Part shown: positions 7,287-15,983 of the stretch, piece after piece
Layout of the letters: every line of letters begins with the position of its first letter
Position numbering within the stretch: position 1 is the stretch's first letter
DNA from: M55B129 sp034189085
GTDB lineage: Bacteria > Bacillota > Dethiobacteria > DTU022
Assembly (NCBI GenBank): GCA_034189085.1
Contig: JAXHVH010000005.1
Span: forward strand, 11,525 to 75,524
Direction of reading: 5' to 3'
DNA: 64,000 nucleotides
Made by a program: the position numbers and the translations under genes
The notes under the pieces: model-generated
Told to the model about the DNA's origin: nothing
The model's database searches: none
What the model saw: the letters and a program-made list of their open reading frames with translations, nothing else

Positions 7287-9176
7287 TTAATCCTTTTTCT
7301 CTTCTTCATCTTTTTCGTCTTTTTCATCTTCAACATCATAGTCGGCATCAACTACATCATCAGCATCACCTTCACCGCCGGCTTGGTCACTGCCGGCTTC
7401 ACTGCTGCTGGCTTCGCCGCCGGATGCGGCATCCTGCTGAGCCTTGGTCTGTTCATACAGCTTGGCTGAAAGCTCATGCATGTAACCATTCATTTTTTCA
7501 GTGGCCTGCTTGATCTTTTCAAGATCTTCTCCTTTGGCTGCCTCACGCAGCTCTTCGGCCGCTTTTTTAACTTCTTCCGCCCTGGCTGCATCGACCTTGT
7601 CTCCCAGGTCTTTCAGTGCTTTTTCCGCACTGTAAGCAAGACTGTCAGCCTGGTTGCGAGCTTCAGCCAGTTCCTTGCGCTTGTTGTCCTCTTCGGCATA
7701 TTTTTCAGCCTCGTTGACCATTTCATCAATCTGATCTTTTTCCAGACCACTGGAAGCTGTTATGGTAATGCTCTGTTCCTTATTGGTAGCCAGATCTTTA
7801 GCTGAAACATTGACAATACCGTTGGCATCAATATTAAAACTTACTTCAATCTGGGGGATTCCTCTCGGTGCCGGTGGTATGCCATCCAGCATAAATCGCC
7901 CCAGTGTTTTATTGTCTGCAGCCATGGCCCGCTCTCCCTGCAAAACATGGATGTCAACACTGGTCTGGTTATCTGCAGCCGTGGAAAAGATCTGCTTCTT
8001 CTCCGTTGGGATAGTGGTATTGCGTTCAATTATTTTTGTAAAAACTCCGCCCAATGTTTCAATACCGAGCGACAGCGGAGTAACATCAAGCAACAGAACA
8101 TCTTTTGCTTCCCCACCAAGGACAGCAGCCTGATAGGCAGCTCCCATGGCTACCACTTCATCGGGGTTAACTCCTTTGTGCGGCTCCTTGCCAAGCAGTT
8201 TATGGATTGCTTCCTGCACAGCGGGGATTCTTGTCGAACCACCGACCAGGATAATTTTATCAATCTCTTCAGAAGTCAATCCAGCATCGGAAAGTGCCTG
8301 TCTGGTGGGCCCCATTGTTTTCTCCACCAGGTCCGAGGTCAGTTCGTCAAATTTAGCCCTGGTGAGACTGACATTGAGATGCTTGGGCCCATCCTGCGTG
8401 GCGGTGATAAAGGGCAGGTTTATGTCAGTAGAGGTAACCGAAGAAAGCTCTACTTTGGCTTTTTCCGCCGCCTCGCTGAGGCGCTGCAAAGCCATCCGAT
8501 CATTACGCAAATCAATGCCCTGGTCTTTTTTAAACTCTTCGGCAACATAATCGACAATCCGCCTGTCAAAATCATCTCCACCAAGCCGGTTGTTACCGCT
8601 GGTCGCTTTTACTTCGACCACATCATCACCCAGCTCGAGAACGGAGACATCGAAGGTGCCGCCGCCGAGGTCAAAAACGAGAATTTTTTGTTCACCTTTT
8701 TTATCCAGGCCGTACGCCAGGGCCGCTGCGGTTGGTTCATTAATTATCCGCAAAACCTCCAGGCCGGCAATAGTCCCGGCATCCTTGGTCGCCTGGCGCT
8801 GGCTGTCGGTAAAATAAGCAGGGACAGTGATCACGGCCTGCGTTATTTTTTCTCCCAGGAAGCTTTCGGCATCCGTTTTCAGTTTCTGCAGGATCATGGC
8901 CGATATTTCCTGAGGAGTATATTCCTTGTCGTCGATTTTTTCCTTGTGGCCCGTGCCCATTTCCCTCTTGATCGAAGTGATAGTCCGATCGGGGTTGGTA
9001 ATGGCCTGGCGTTTGGCTACCTGCCCCACCAGGCGCTGGCCATCCTTGGTAAAAGCAACGACAGAGGGAGTAAGCCTGCTGCCTTCAGCATTAGCAATAA
9101 TTTCCGGTTCGCTGCCGATCAGTGCGGCAATCACAGAGTTGGTAGTGCCTAAATCAATTCCCACAACTTTACCCAT
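7287..9176 (-). CDS. dnaK: Chaperone DnaK (Hsp70)
   Basis: The 629-residue protein starts MGKVVGIDLGTTNSVIAAL and has the Hsp70 phosphate-binding signatures (VFDLGGGTFDVSVLELG, ILVGGSTRIPAVQ), a substrate-binding domain, a helical lid, and an acidic tail rich in Asp/Glu/Lys. The tail lacks the EEVD of eukaryotic forms, as expected. It works with DnaJ and GrpE encoded on either side and is controlled by HrcA/CIRCE. Confidence 0.99.
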   Translation of the reverse strand: MGKVVGIDLGTTNSVIAALIGSEPEIIANAEGSRLTPSVVAFTKDGQRLVGQVAKRQAITNPDRTITSIKREMGTGHKEKIDDKEYTPQEISAMILQKLKTDAESFLGEKITQAVITVPAYFTDSQRQATKDAGTIAGLEVLRIINEPTAAALAYGLDKKGEQKILVFDLGGGTFDVSVLELGDDVVEVKATSGNNRLGGDDFDRRIVDYVAEEFKKDQGIDLRNDRMALQRLSEAAEKAKVELSSVTSTDINLPFITATQDGPKHLNVSLTRAKFDELTSDLVEKTMGPTRQALSDAGLTSEEIDKIILVGGSTRIPAVQEAIHKLLGKEPHKGVNPDEVVAMGAAYQAAVLGGEAKDVLLLDVTPLSLGIETLGGVFTKIIERNTTIPTEKKQIFSTAADNQTSVDIHVLQGERAMAADNKTLGRFMLDGIPPAPRGIPQIEVSFNIDANGIVNVSAKDLATNKEQSITITASSGLEKDQIDEMVNEAEKYAEEDNKRKELAEARNQADSLAYSAEKALKDLGDKVDAARAEEVKKAAEELREAAKGEDLEKIKQATEKMNGYMHELSAKLYEQTKAQQDAASGGEASSSEAGSDQAGGEGDADDVVDADYDVEDEKDEKDEEEKKD

Positions 9177-9215
9177 TTTAATTTCCTCCTATGCTATTCG
9201 ATATTTCAGCCACCG

Positions 9216-9896
9216 TTAATCGCGGCAAACCTTCACCATTGACGGACGAAGGATCCTCGTGCGGTGTTTATAACCCTTTTGTAATTCCTCCAGGACGGTA
9301 CCCGGTTCTTCTGCATCACTTTCTACCTGCATTACCGCATGGTGACAGTTGGGATCAAAAGGAGTCCCTACCGCTTCAATTTCACTGACACCTTCCTGTT
9401 CGAGCAACTGCAGCATCTGCTTGTGAATCATTTCCAGTCCCTCAACATATGAAGCGGGAACCGCTTTATCTTCCCGCGCAGAATTCAACCCACGCTCCAG
9501 GTTATCCAGGACCGGGAGTAACCGACAGAGAAAATCGTGCAGGGCATAATCCCGCATCTCTGCCTGTTCTGCCCTGGCAATGCGGCGAAGGTTGTCGATG
9601 TCCGCCTGTTTCCTTTTCAGCTGGTCAAGCAGCTCTTCGTTTTTTTGCCTCAGGTCGTCAATTTCCTGTTCCGGCCCGGAAGGAACATCCTCTTCCCGGA
9701 CAGCCTTTTTCCCCGTCTCCTCTGAAACAGCTTTTACCTTTTCTGTTTCTTCCAGTTCTCGATTCTTTTCTTTTTTGTTCTCTCTGTCCTCTGCCTTCAC
9801 TTTGTTCCCTTTCCTTTTCTTGTTCTTTAAATCTTCTGTTTTCGCTGCAGCTTTCACTGCTTCTTTACTGACCCGGTTTTCTTTTTTGGCAGTCAT
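9216..9896 (-). CDS. grpE: Nucleotide exchange factor GrpE
   Basis: The 226-residue protein has a GrpE core in the C-terminal two thirds (RKQADIDNLRRIARAEQAEM; the C-terminal beta domain includes PFDPNCHHAVMQVE). GrpE releases ADP from DnaK. The first 75 or so residues are an unusually long stretch of Lys/Glu repeats, probably disordered. Its low complexity makes the exact N-terminus less certain, but the first Met is followed by a continuous frame. Confidence 0.96.
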   Translation of the reverse strand: MTAKKENRVSKEAVKAAAKTEDLKNKKRKGNKVKAEDRENKKEKNRELEETEKVKAVSEETGKKAVREEDVPSGPEQEIDDLRQKNEELLDQLKRKQADIDNLRRIARAEQAEMRDYALHDFLCRLLPVLDNLERGLNSAREDKAVPASYVEGLEMIHKQMLQLLEQEGVSEIEAVGTPFDPNCHHAVMQVESDAEEPGTVLEELQKGYKHRTRILRPSMVKVCRD

Positions 9897-9937
9897 TTGT
9901 AATCACCTGCATAATTTCAATTTTGTACAGCCTGCCC

Positions 9938-10972
9938 TCAGGAACTAAGGCTTTCATTGAGGTGATCAACAAGGTGGCGTATTACAGTGATTACCCGCCC
10001 GTAGTCCATCCTTGTCGGCCCCAGGATACCGACTGTACCGATTGTTTTGTCATGTATTTTATATGTTCCCGTAATCAGGGTACATTCCCGGATATCCTTA
10101 CATTCATTCTCTGTCCCGATGCGTACGACGATATCATCTTCACTGGAGCTGTCCTCGAGTATCTTGAAAAGGAGCGGCTCCTGCTCAAAGAGATTAAGCA
10201 TCCGCCTGATTTTATCCACATCTTTAAATTCAGGCTGGTTTAAAATATTGGTCGTTCCGCCGAGAAAAACCCGGATCTGTTTCTCTTCTTTAAGGCTTTC
10301 TTCCAGGAGAATAAAAGCCTGTTCAAGGATTTCTAAACGCCTGAAAAGGTCTCGTTTCAATTCATTGATCAGGGAAGTTGTGACCTGGTCAATGGTCAGC
10401 CCGTAAAGCTTCTGATTGAGATAAGAGACAACCTGCTGCAATTCTGTCGGGCTTAGCTGCTGCTGGAGATCGATAACCTTATTTTTAATGAAACCGGTAT
10501 CTGTAATCAATACTACCAGGCTACGCTTCTCATCCAGTGGCAGGATTCGCATCTGTCGGAAAGCACTCTTTTTGAATTGCGGACCCATGATCAGGGAAGT
10601 CTGATTGGTCGCCGAAGAGAGGACCCTGGCGGAATGAACGATGATCTGTTCAATTTCTCGCATTTTCTCCCTGCTCAAAGTACTACTGATTTCCCGTTCG
10701 ATATCATCGCTCAGTTCATCCGAGCTCATCAGGTTGTCCACATAATAACGATAACCAAGCTGTGATGGGATTCTCCCGGCAGAAGTATGAGGCTGAACGA
10801 GATACCCCATATCCTCGAGGTCGGCCATCTCATTACGAATTGTTGCCGAGCTCAATCCCATCCTTTGTGAACGAACCACCGTCCGTGAACCAACCGGTTC
10901 AGCTGTACTAATATAATTGACAACGACAGCGCGGAGAATTTGCCTTTTTCTCTCGCTAAGTGGTGCTCCCAT
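9938..10972 (-). CDS. hrcA: Heat-inducible transcription repressor HrcA
   Basis: HrcA binds CIRCE and represses the dnaK operon; GroEL keeps it folded. The N-terminal winged helix (AEPVGSRTVVRSQRMGLSSA, TIRNEMADLEDMGYL) and the C-terminal GPTRMDYGRVI motif are clear. I use ATG at 10972 (MGAPLSERKRQ, 344 residues), preceded by GGGGGG; a GTG at 10987 would place the start on top of that site. It is the first gene of hrcA-grpE-dnaK-dnaJ-rsmE-mtaB. Confidence 0.96.
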   Translation of the reverse strand: MGAPLSERKRQILRAVVVNYISTAEPVGSRTVVRSQRMGLSSATIRNEMADLEDMGYLVQPHTSAGRIPSQLGYRYYVDNLMSSDELSDDIEREISSTLSREKMREIEQIIVHSARVLSSATNQTSLIMGPQFKKSAFRQMRILPLDEKRSLVVLITDTGFIKNKVIDLQQQLSPTELQQVVSYLNQKLYGLTIDQVTTSLINELKRDLFRRLEILEQAFILLEESLKEEKQIRVFLGGTTNILNQPEFKDVDKIRRMLNLFEQEPLLFKILEDSSSEDDIVVRIGTENECKDIRECTLITGTYKIHDKTIGTVGILGPTRMDYGRVITVIRHLVDHLNESLSS

Positions 10973-10996
10973 GATTAATCCCCCCACTCACTCGCT

Positions 10997-11023
10997 TTAG
11001 CACTCTAAAGTTCAGAGTGCTAA
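10997..11023. promoter_or_regulatory. CIRCE operator
   Basis: A perfect TTAGCACTC-N9-GAGTGCTAA inverted repeat lies 24 bp upstream of the hrcA ATG and just downstream of the promoter -10. This is the canonical HrcA-binding site, so the operon is autoregulated by HrcA. Confidence 0.98.
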
Positions 11024-11033
11024 ACCTAATAAA

Positions 11034-11063
11034 AAAATATCATCTTTCAGGGGGGGTTGTCAA
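11034..11063 (-). promoter_or_regulatory. SigA-type promoter of the hrcA-dnaK operon
   Basis: On the minus strand TTGACA (11063-11058), an 18-bp spacer including a run of seven C, then TATTTT (11039-11034). The CIRCE element covers the start of the transcript. Confidence 0.75.
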
Positions 11064-11104
11064 GTTCATAGCAAAATGTTTTTGTAACTTCCGCTGCCAC
11101 ACTC

Positions 11105-11479
11105 TTATTCGTCAGAATGCCTGGCCCGGTAATCTTTGATTGCCTCATGGAGGGCATCAGCAGCCAGGTTGGAACAATGCCTTTTGACCGGGGGTAGACC
11201 GCCCAATTCTTCCGCTACATCCTCATTGGTTATTTCCATGGCCTCGTCAAGCGCTTTCCCCCTGACCATTTCCGTAAGCATGCTGCTGCTGGCTATGGCC
11301 GCACCACAACCATAGGTTTAAAAACGGACATCTTCGATCCACCCATCCTTCACTTTAATGTAAAGCTTCATCATATCGCCGCATTTAAAACTGGTCGTTT
11401 CCCCTACTCCATCCGCATCTGCTATTTCACCCACGTTGCGGGGATTGCTAAAATGATCGACCACTTTTTCATCGTACAT
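11105..11479 (-). pseudogene. iscU: IscU/NifU-type Fe-S scaffold, interrupted by in-frame TAA
   Basis: A continuous 124-codon frame encodes an IscU homologue (MYDEKVVDHFSNPRNVGEI at the start, SSSMLTEMVRG and KRHCSNLAADAL later), but codon 54 (11320-11318) is TAA. The family has Lys here (VRF-K-TYGCG), so a single AAA-to-TAA change explains it. The stop separates Cys33 from Cys58 and Cys102, removing two of three cluster ligands. A good ribosome-binding site (GGGAGGATG) remains and the downstream half is intact, so the lesion is recent or a base-call error. The gene follows iscR-iscS. The motif around the first Cys (SFKCGD) also differs from the common NPxCGD. Confidence 0.88.
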
Positions 11480-11501
11480 GGCTGTAACATCCTCCCACCA
11501 G

Positions 11502-12665
11502 TTAATGTTTACGATAAGTGGGAGAAATACCGCGCAATTTTTTCACAATACCCGGTATTTTCCCCAGAACAAAATCAACATCCTCGTCGTTGCTGCCACG
11601 GCCCAGCGAAAAGCGAATCGAACCGTGAGCAATGGAATGATCCAGTCCGATTGCGGTGAGAACATGGGAAGGCTCCTCTGAACCTGATGAACATGCCGAT
11701 CCGCTTGAAGCGGCCACTCCTTCCAGATCAAGACTGAGAAGAATTGATTCGCCCTCAATGTGCTTAAAGCTGACATTGACGTTACCAGGGAGCCGCAGGC
11801 TGGGATGGCCATTCAGAATTACCTCTTCAATTTCCAGCAGCCCGGAAATGAGGCGATCGCGCAGGGCAGTCAATTTTTCTTTTTTCTGTGGTATTTCAGA
11901 AACGGAGAGCTCTATAGCCCGGCTCATCCCGATGATCCCGGGTACATTTTCCGTCCCCGGCCTGATCTTTTTTTCCTGACTTCCACCGCGGTAGAGAGGG
12001 GTGACCTCTGTCCCCTTTCGCATGAAAAGGGCTCCCACCCCTTTCGGACCATTAAACTTGTGGGCTGAAAGAGAGAGAAAATCAACGGTCAGCTCATTTA
12101 CATCAACCGGCAGCTGACCGACAACCTGCACTGCATCGCTATGAAAAAGGATGTCATGCTCTTTTGCTATGCGGCCCAGTTCGCGGACAGGCTGCAGGGT
12201 GCCAATTTCATTATTGGCAGACATGATGGAAATGATAAAAGTATCGGGGGTGATCGCTTTTTCCAGATCCGCGGGATTGACTGTTCCGAATTGATCAACA
12301 GGGAGGTAGGTCACCCTGTGCCCCTCCTGTTCGAGATCCCGGCATACATCATAAACTGCATGATGTTCTATGGCAGAGGTGATGATATGCCCCGGCTTAC
12401 CAAGTTTTTTGGCCGTGCCGCGCAGGGCAATGTTGTTCGCTTCAGTCCCGCTGGCTGTAAAAAATATTTCTTCGGGATCAGCTCCAATTGACCGGGCAGT
12501 TTTCTCTCGGGCTTCTTCTACCGCACGACGCGCTTCCCGCCCCGGGGAATGGAGGCTGGAAGGATTGCCGTACAGTTCTTTAAAAAAAGGCATCATTGCT
12601 TCCATTACTTCTTCTCTTACCGGGGTAGTGGCGCCATGATCCATATAGATTAGTCGATTTTTCAT
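11502..12665 (-). CDS. iscS: Cysteine desulfurase (IscS/NifS family)
   Basis: This PLP enzyme takes sulfur from Cys for Fe-S clusters and thiolation. The 387-residue protein starts IYMDHGATTPVR, has the PLP-lysine segment SLSAHKFNGPKGVGAL and the active Cys loop SSGSACSSGSEEPSHVL. The ATG at 12665 is chosen because GGGAGG lies at proper distance; an upstream ATG would overlap that site. It sits between iscR and the broken iscU and should supply sulfur to that scaffold. Confidence 0.95.
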   Translation of the reverse strand: MKNRLIYMDHGATTPVREEVMEAMMPFFKELYGNPSSLHSPGREARRAVEEAREKTARSIGADPEEIFFTASGTEANNIALRGTAKKLGKPGHIITSAIEHHAVYDVCRDLEQEGHRVTYLPVDQFGTVNPADLEKAITPDTFIISIMSANNEIGTLQPVRELGRIAKEHDILFHSDAVQVVGQLPVDVNELTVDFLSLSAHKFNGPKGVGALFMRKGTEVTPLYRGGSQEKKIRPGTENVPGIIGMSRAIELSVSEIPQKKEKLTALRDRLISGLLEIEEVILNGHPSLRLPGNVNVSFKHIEGESILLSLDLEGVAASSGSACSSGSEEPSHVLTAIGLDHSIAHGSIRFSLGRGSNDEDVDFVLGKIPGIVKKLRGISPTYRKH

Positions 12666-12683
12666 TGCCATTCCTCCCATGTT

Positions 12684-13109
12684 TCAGTTCTTAACCGGAT
12701 CCGATTCTACCAGTTCGTTCAAGGTAATATCATCAAGGACATCGTTCATTTTATCGCGCAATTTTTCCCAGACCCGCCTGGTCAGGCACTCCTTACCATG
12801 ATGACAGCACATGTCAGTCTCCTTCTCGGAAAGACAGGTTACAGGTGTAATTGGCCCATCAAGGGCTCTCACAATGTCACCAACCCGAATTCTCTCGGGG
12901 GATCGTGAAAGCATGTACCCCCCGCTGGATCCACGGACACTTAAAATCAATCCGGCTCGTTTTAAATCAGGGAATATCTGCTCCAAAAATTTAAGGGAAA
13001 TCATCTCTTTTTCGGCAATTTCCCTGAGCGGCAGAGGTCGGTTCCGGGAGGTGACAGCCAGGACAGCCATTGACCTTACCCCATACTCTACTTTCGCTGA
13101 TAGCCGCAT
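12684..13109 (-). CDS. iscR: Rrf2-family regulator, IscR-like
   Basis: The 141-residue protein begins MRLSAKVEYGVRSMAVLA, the Rrf2 winged-helix N-terminus, and has three Cys in a loop (CLSEKETDMCCHHGKEC) of the spacing used by IscR to hold a 2Fe-2S cluster. It leads the iscR-iscS-iscU operon and very likely represses it according to cluster supply. A candidate operator lies just upstream at 13134-13157. Confidence 0.9.
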   Translation of the reverse strand: MRLSAKVEYGVRSMAVLAVTSRNRPLPLREIAEKEMISLKFLEQIFPDLKRAGLILSVRGSSGGYMLSRSPERIRVGDIVRALDGPITPVTCLSEKETDMCCHHGKECLTRRVWEKLRDKMNDVLDDITLNELVESDPVKN

Positions 13110-13133
13110 CGCCTGCTCACTCTTCCTTTATTA

Positions 13134-13157
13134 ATCCCGACAAAAAAACTCGGATAT
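13134..13157. promoter_or_regulatory. Candidate Rrf2/IscR operator
   Basis: An imperfect inverted repeat, ATCCCGA (13134-13140) and TCGGATA (13150-13156), brackets an A-rich centre 25-48 bp upstream of the iscR start. It resembles the CCGA...TCGG dyads bound by Rrf2 regulators. The assignment is by position and symmetry only. Confidence 0.4.
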
Positions 13158-13199
13158 TTTTCAAAGCTAAGAATATCATTCCTTTTTGGCCCTGTCAAT

Positions 13200-13231
13200 A
13201 AAAAATAAAAGCCGGCTTAAAGATGCCGGCT
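13200..13231 (-). terminator. Rho-independent terminator after the cold-shock gene
   Basis: On the minus strand AGCCGGC-N8-GCCGGCT is followed by TTTATTTTTTATT. It lies about 46 nt after the csp stop and isolates csp from iscR. Confidence 0.85.
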
Positions 13232-13277
13232 ATAAAATCGAACATTTTATATATCTGGCTAAGGAGCTAACTAGTGA

Positions 13278-13475
13278 TTATAACTTAACCACGTTTGCCG
13301 CCTGCGGCCCACGGTTTCCTTCGACTATTTCGAATTCGACTGCCTGGCCTTCATCCAGGGTCTTGAAGCCTTCTTCCTGGATTTCTGAATAGTGAACAAA
13401 AACATCTTTACCTTCTTCGACTTCAATGAATCCGTACCCCTTTTCAGGGTTAAACCATTTTACCTTACCTTGCAT
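13278..13475 (-). CDS. csp: Cold-shock domain protein
   Basis: This single OB-fold RNA chaperone of 65 residues has RNP1 KGYGFIEVE and RNP2 VFVHYSEIQ. It starts MQGKVKWFNPEKGYGF with AGGAGG upstream. Such proteins melt mRNA structure and bind single-stranded nucleic acid. The gene is monocistronic, ending in its own terminator; about 90 bp of leader separates it from the divergent acpS region. Confidence 0.97.
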   Translation of the reverse strand: MQGKVKWFNPEKGYGFIEVEEGKDVFVHYSEIQEEGFKTLDEGQAVEFEIVEGNRGPQAANVVKL

Positions 13476-13589
13476 TTAAAAGACTACCTCCTAAAATTGC
13501 CCGTGTTTCCAAGGCGTTATATCGAATAAACAGTATCACAACCTTGCTAAAAAAGCAAGATATTCGATGAAATATCAATTGATTCTGTA

Positions 13590-13598
13590 TGTTATAAT
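13590..13598 (+). promoter_or_regulatory. Extended -10 element upstream of acpS
   Basis: TGT followed by TATAAT (13593-13598) forms an extended -10; no good -35 is visible. It lies 35 bp before the acpS ATG. Confidence 0.45.
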
Positions 13599-13632
13599 AA
13601 ACTGCACAGCTGAAGAAAAGGGGGTGCTCTCC

Positions 13633-14052
13633 ATGATTCCCGGTATTGGCATTGATCTTGTTTCTATAAACCGGATTGAAAAAATATACAGGCGTTATCC
13701 CTCACGCTTCCTGGCCAAAATCTTCAGCGACCCCGAAAAAGAAGATTTTCAAAAACGAAATGGATCCACCGCCTCCCTGGCAGCCCGTTTTGCCGCCAAG
13801 GAAGCAGTTCTTAAGGCGCTTGGCTGCGGCATCGGCCCTGCCGCTCTGTGCGAAGTGGAGATTGTTGCTCCCCGGGGGCACCAGCCCCGGGTGCGCCTTC
13901 ACGGCGCTGCCCTTAAAATAGCTGAACGGCAAAATGTCGCTGTTGTTGCCCTTTCAATGACCCACGAATCGCCTTTCGCCTGTGCGGCCGCTATCGTTTC
14001 GGCTGCTTTGCCTGGTATAATTGAGCAATCCCCCGGCAAGAACAACTTTTAA
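13633..14052 (+). CDS. acpS: Holo-[acyl-carrier-protein] synthase
   Basis: AcpS transfers 4'-phosphopantetheine from CoA to apo-ACP. The 139-residue protein has the two family motifs GIGIDLVSINRI and ARFAAKEAVLKALG. The ATG at 13633 follows AAGGGGG and gives the standard N-terminus MIPGIGIDLV; an upstream in-frame ATG at 13567 would add 22 unrelated residues. The C-terminal 33 codons overlap the end of the opposing aconitase gene. Confidence 0.95.
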   Translation: MIPGIGIDLVSINRIEKIYRRYPSRFLAKIFSDPEKEDFQKRNGSTASLAARFAAKEAVLKALGCGIGPAALCEVEIVAPRGHQPRVRLHGAALKIAERQNVAVVALSMTHESPFACAAAIVSAALPGIIEQSPGKNNF

Positions 14053-15921
14053 TAAACGCTTCGACAGGGAATGCGAAGCTTTTATTTCTTTCCCGCTCTC
14101 CTGATGTTTTATAATTACCGTGTCATTTTCCAGCTGGCGGGCCACATCTTCGATGATCAACTGGTCATCCATGGCCAGATATTCATAATCACTCTCATCG
14201 ACAAAAACCAGGGGCAGGACGCCGAAATTAACCAGGTTGGCATGATGAATGCGAGCAAACGATTTGGCCAGCACCGCTTTAATTCCCAGGTACATGGGGG
14301 CCAGAGCAGCATGCTCACGGCTTGAACCCTGTCCGTAGTTTTCACCGGCCACAATTATCCCGCTGCCTGCTTCTTTCGCTCGAACGGCAAAATGCGGATC
14401 AATGGGGGCAAAAACATACTCGCTGATCGCTTCAATATTGGAACGCAGCGGAAGCACTTTTGAACCGCCGGGTAAAATATGATCGGTGGTAATGTTGTCG
14501 CCCACTACCAGCAGCACCCTGGCCTTGATTGTTTCCGGCAGAGGCTTGTTTATCGGCAGGGGTTTGATGTTCGGGCCGCGCACAATTTTCACCCCGGTCC
14601 GGTCTTCCAGCGGAGCAATCACCATCCGGTCATCAATCACCGGGCTGGGTTCAGGTGCCAGCCTGGGATAGGGACCAAGGTCCCGGGGATCAGTGATCTC
14701 TCCCCGCAGAGCCGCGGCAGCGGCGCCTGCCGGACCGGTCAGGTAAACCATGGCATCGGCAGTACCGCTGCGGCCGGTAAAGTTCCTGTTGAAAGTCCGC
14801 ACAGAAACCCCTCCAGAGGGGGGTGCCTGTCCCATTCCAATACATGGTCCGCAGGCCGATTCCAGGATCCTTGCTCCGGAAGCAATCAATTTTTCCAGGA
14901 TTCCTTCCCGCGCCAGGTTGATAAAGGTCTGCCTGGACCCGGGAGCAACAACCAGGCTAACCCGTGGATGAATTACCTTGTCTTTCAGCACTTCAGCCAG
15001 CAACTGTAAATCGCGGTAAGAACCGTTTGTGCAGCTGCCCACAGCTACCTGATCTACGGCTACCGGCCCGATTTCACTGATCGGTTTAACGGCATCAGGG
15101 CTGTGCGGAACAGCCGCCAGCGGTTCCAGGCTGTCCAAATCGATGGTTATTTCATCATCATAGGCAGCTTCTTCGTCAGCTTCGAATTTGCGCCATCCTT
15201 CCTCCCTGCCCTGGTTTTTAAGGAATAAGCGGGTTACTTCATCGCTGGGGAAGATTGATGAAGTAGCGCCCAGTTCAGCACCCATGTTGGTGATCGTAGC
15301 CCTCTCCGGCACGGAAAGAGTAGACACTCCGGGGCCACCGTATTCAATAACTTTGCCAACACCACCTTTGACCGACAGGCAGCGCAGTATCTCCAGTATA
15401 ATGTCCTTGGCTCCAACCCACTGTTTAAGTGCGCCAATAAGGTTAACCTTCAAAACAACAGGTACTGTGAGATAAAAAGGACCACCGGCCATAGCCACGG
15501 CAACATCGAGGCCTCCCGCCCCAATTCCGAGCATACCCAGCCCTCCCGCAGTAGGAGTATGGCTGTCAGACCCAAGCAGGGTCCTGCCCGGTTCGCCAAA
15601 ACGTTCCAAATGAACCTGGTGGCAAATGCCGTTGCCGGGCCGGGAAAACCAGATTCCAAAGCGAGCAGCCACTGACTGCAGGAAACGGTGATCGTCAGCA
15701 TTCTCAAAACCGTTCTGCAGAGTATTGTGATCAACATAACTGACCGATTTTTCGGTTTTAACTCTGTCAATGCCCAGGGCTTCCAACTGCAGGTAAGCCA
15801 TTGTTCCCGTGGCATCCTGGGTGAGAGTCTGGTCCATACGGATGCCAATCTCGGTTCCCCTGACCAGTTCTCCTTCCACAAGGTGTTCTCTTAGTATTTT
15901 GTACGTCAAGTTATCGGCCAT
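13954..15921 (-). CDS. Aconitate hydratase
   Basis: The enzyme isomerises citrate and isocitrate through a 4Fe-4S cluster. At 655 residues it is the mitochondrial-type single-chain form. Cluster ligands appear in VGSCTNGSYRDL and ESACGPCIGMG; the swivel domain (GDNITTDHILPGG; GENYGQGSSREHAAL) is C-terminal. The family usually ends soon after GGLLNYTR; here about 18 more residues follow, encoded opposite the end of acpS (99 bp of antisense overlap). A GGAGG site precedes the ATG. Isocitrate dehydrogenase and citrate synthase are not in the window. Confidence 0.94.
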   Translation of the reverse strand: MADNLTYKILREHLVEGELVRGTEIGIRMDQTLTQDATGTMAYLQLEALGIDRVKTEKSVSYVDHNTLQNGFENADDHRFLQSVAARFGIWFSRPGNGICHQVHLERFGEPGRTLLGSDSHTPTAGGLGMLGIGAGGLDVAVAMAGGPFYLTVPVVLKVNLIGALKQWVGAKDIILEILRCLSVKGGVGKVIEYGGPGVSTLSVPERATITNMGAELGATSSIFPSDEVTRLFLKNQGREEGWRKFEADEEAAYDDEITIDLDSLEPLAAVPHSPDAVKPISEIGPVAVDQVAVGSCTNGSYRDLQLLAEVLKDKVIHPRVSLVVAPGSRQTFINLAREGILEKLIASGARILESACGPCIGMGQAPPSGGVSVRTFNRNFTGRSGTADAMVYLTGPAGAAAAALRGEITDPRDLGPYPRLAPEPSPVIDDRMVIAPLEDRTGVKIVRGPNIKPLPINKPLPETIKARVLLVVGDNITTDHILPGGSKVLPLRSNIEAISEYVFAPIDPHFAVRAKEAGSGIIVAGENYGQGSSREHAALAPMYLGIKAVLAKSFARIHHANLVNFGVLPLVFVDESDYEYLAMDDQLIIEDVARQLENDTVIIKHQESGKEIKASHSLSKRLLKVVLAGGLLNYTRQSSRNDSGRTGERRFVGH

Positions 15922-15983
15922 ATTTTTACATTACCTCCATTAATCCTGTCCAGGTCACTGTTGTTACCGCGTTCAGGTTTGTT

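Noticed and set aside
11318..11320. In-frame TAA in iscU as a recoded amino acid
   Set aside because: Only UGA and UAG have known bacterial insertion systems of this kind, and TAA ends many intact genes here, including this iscU frame itself.
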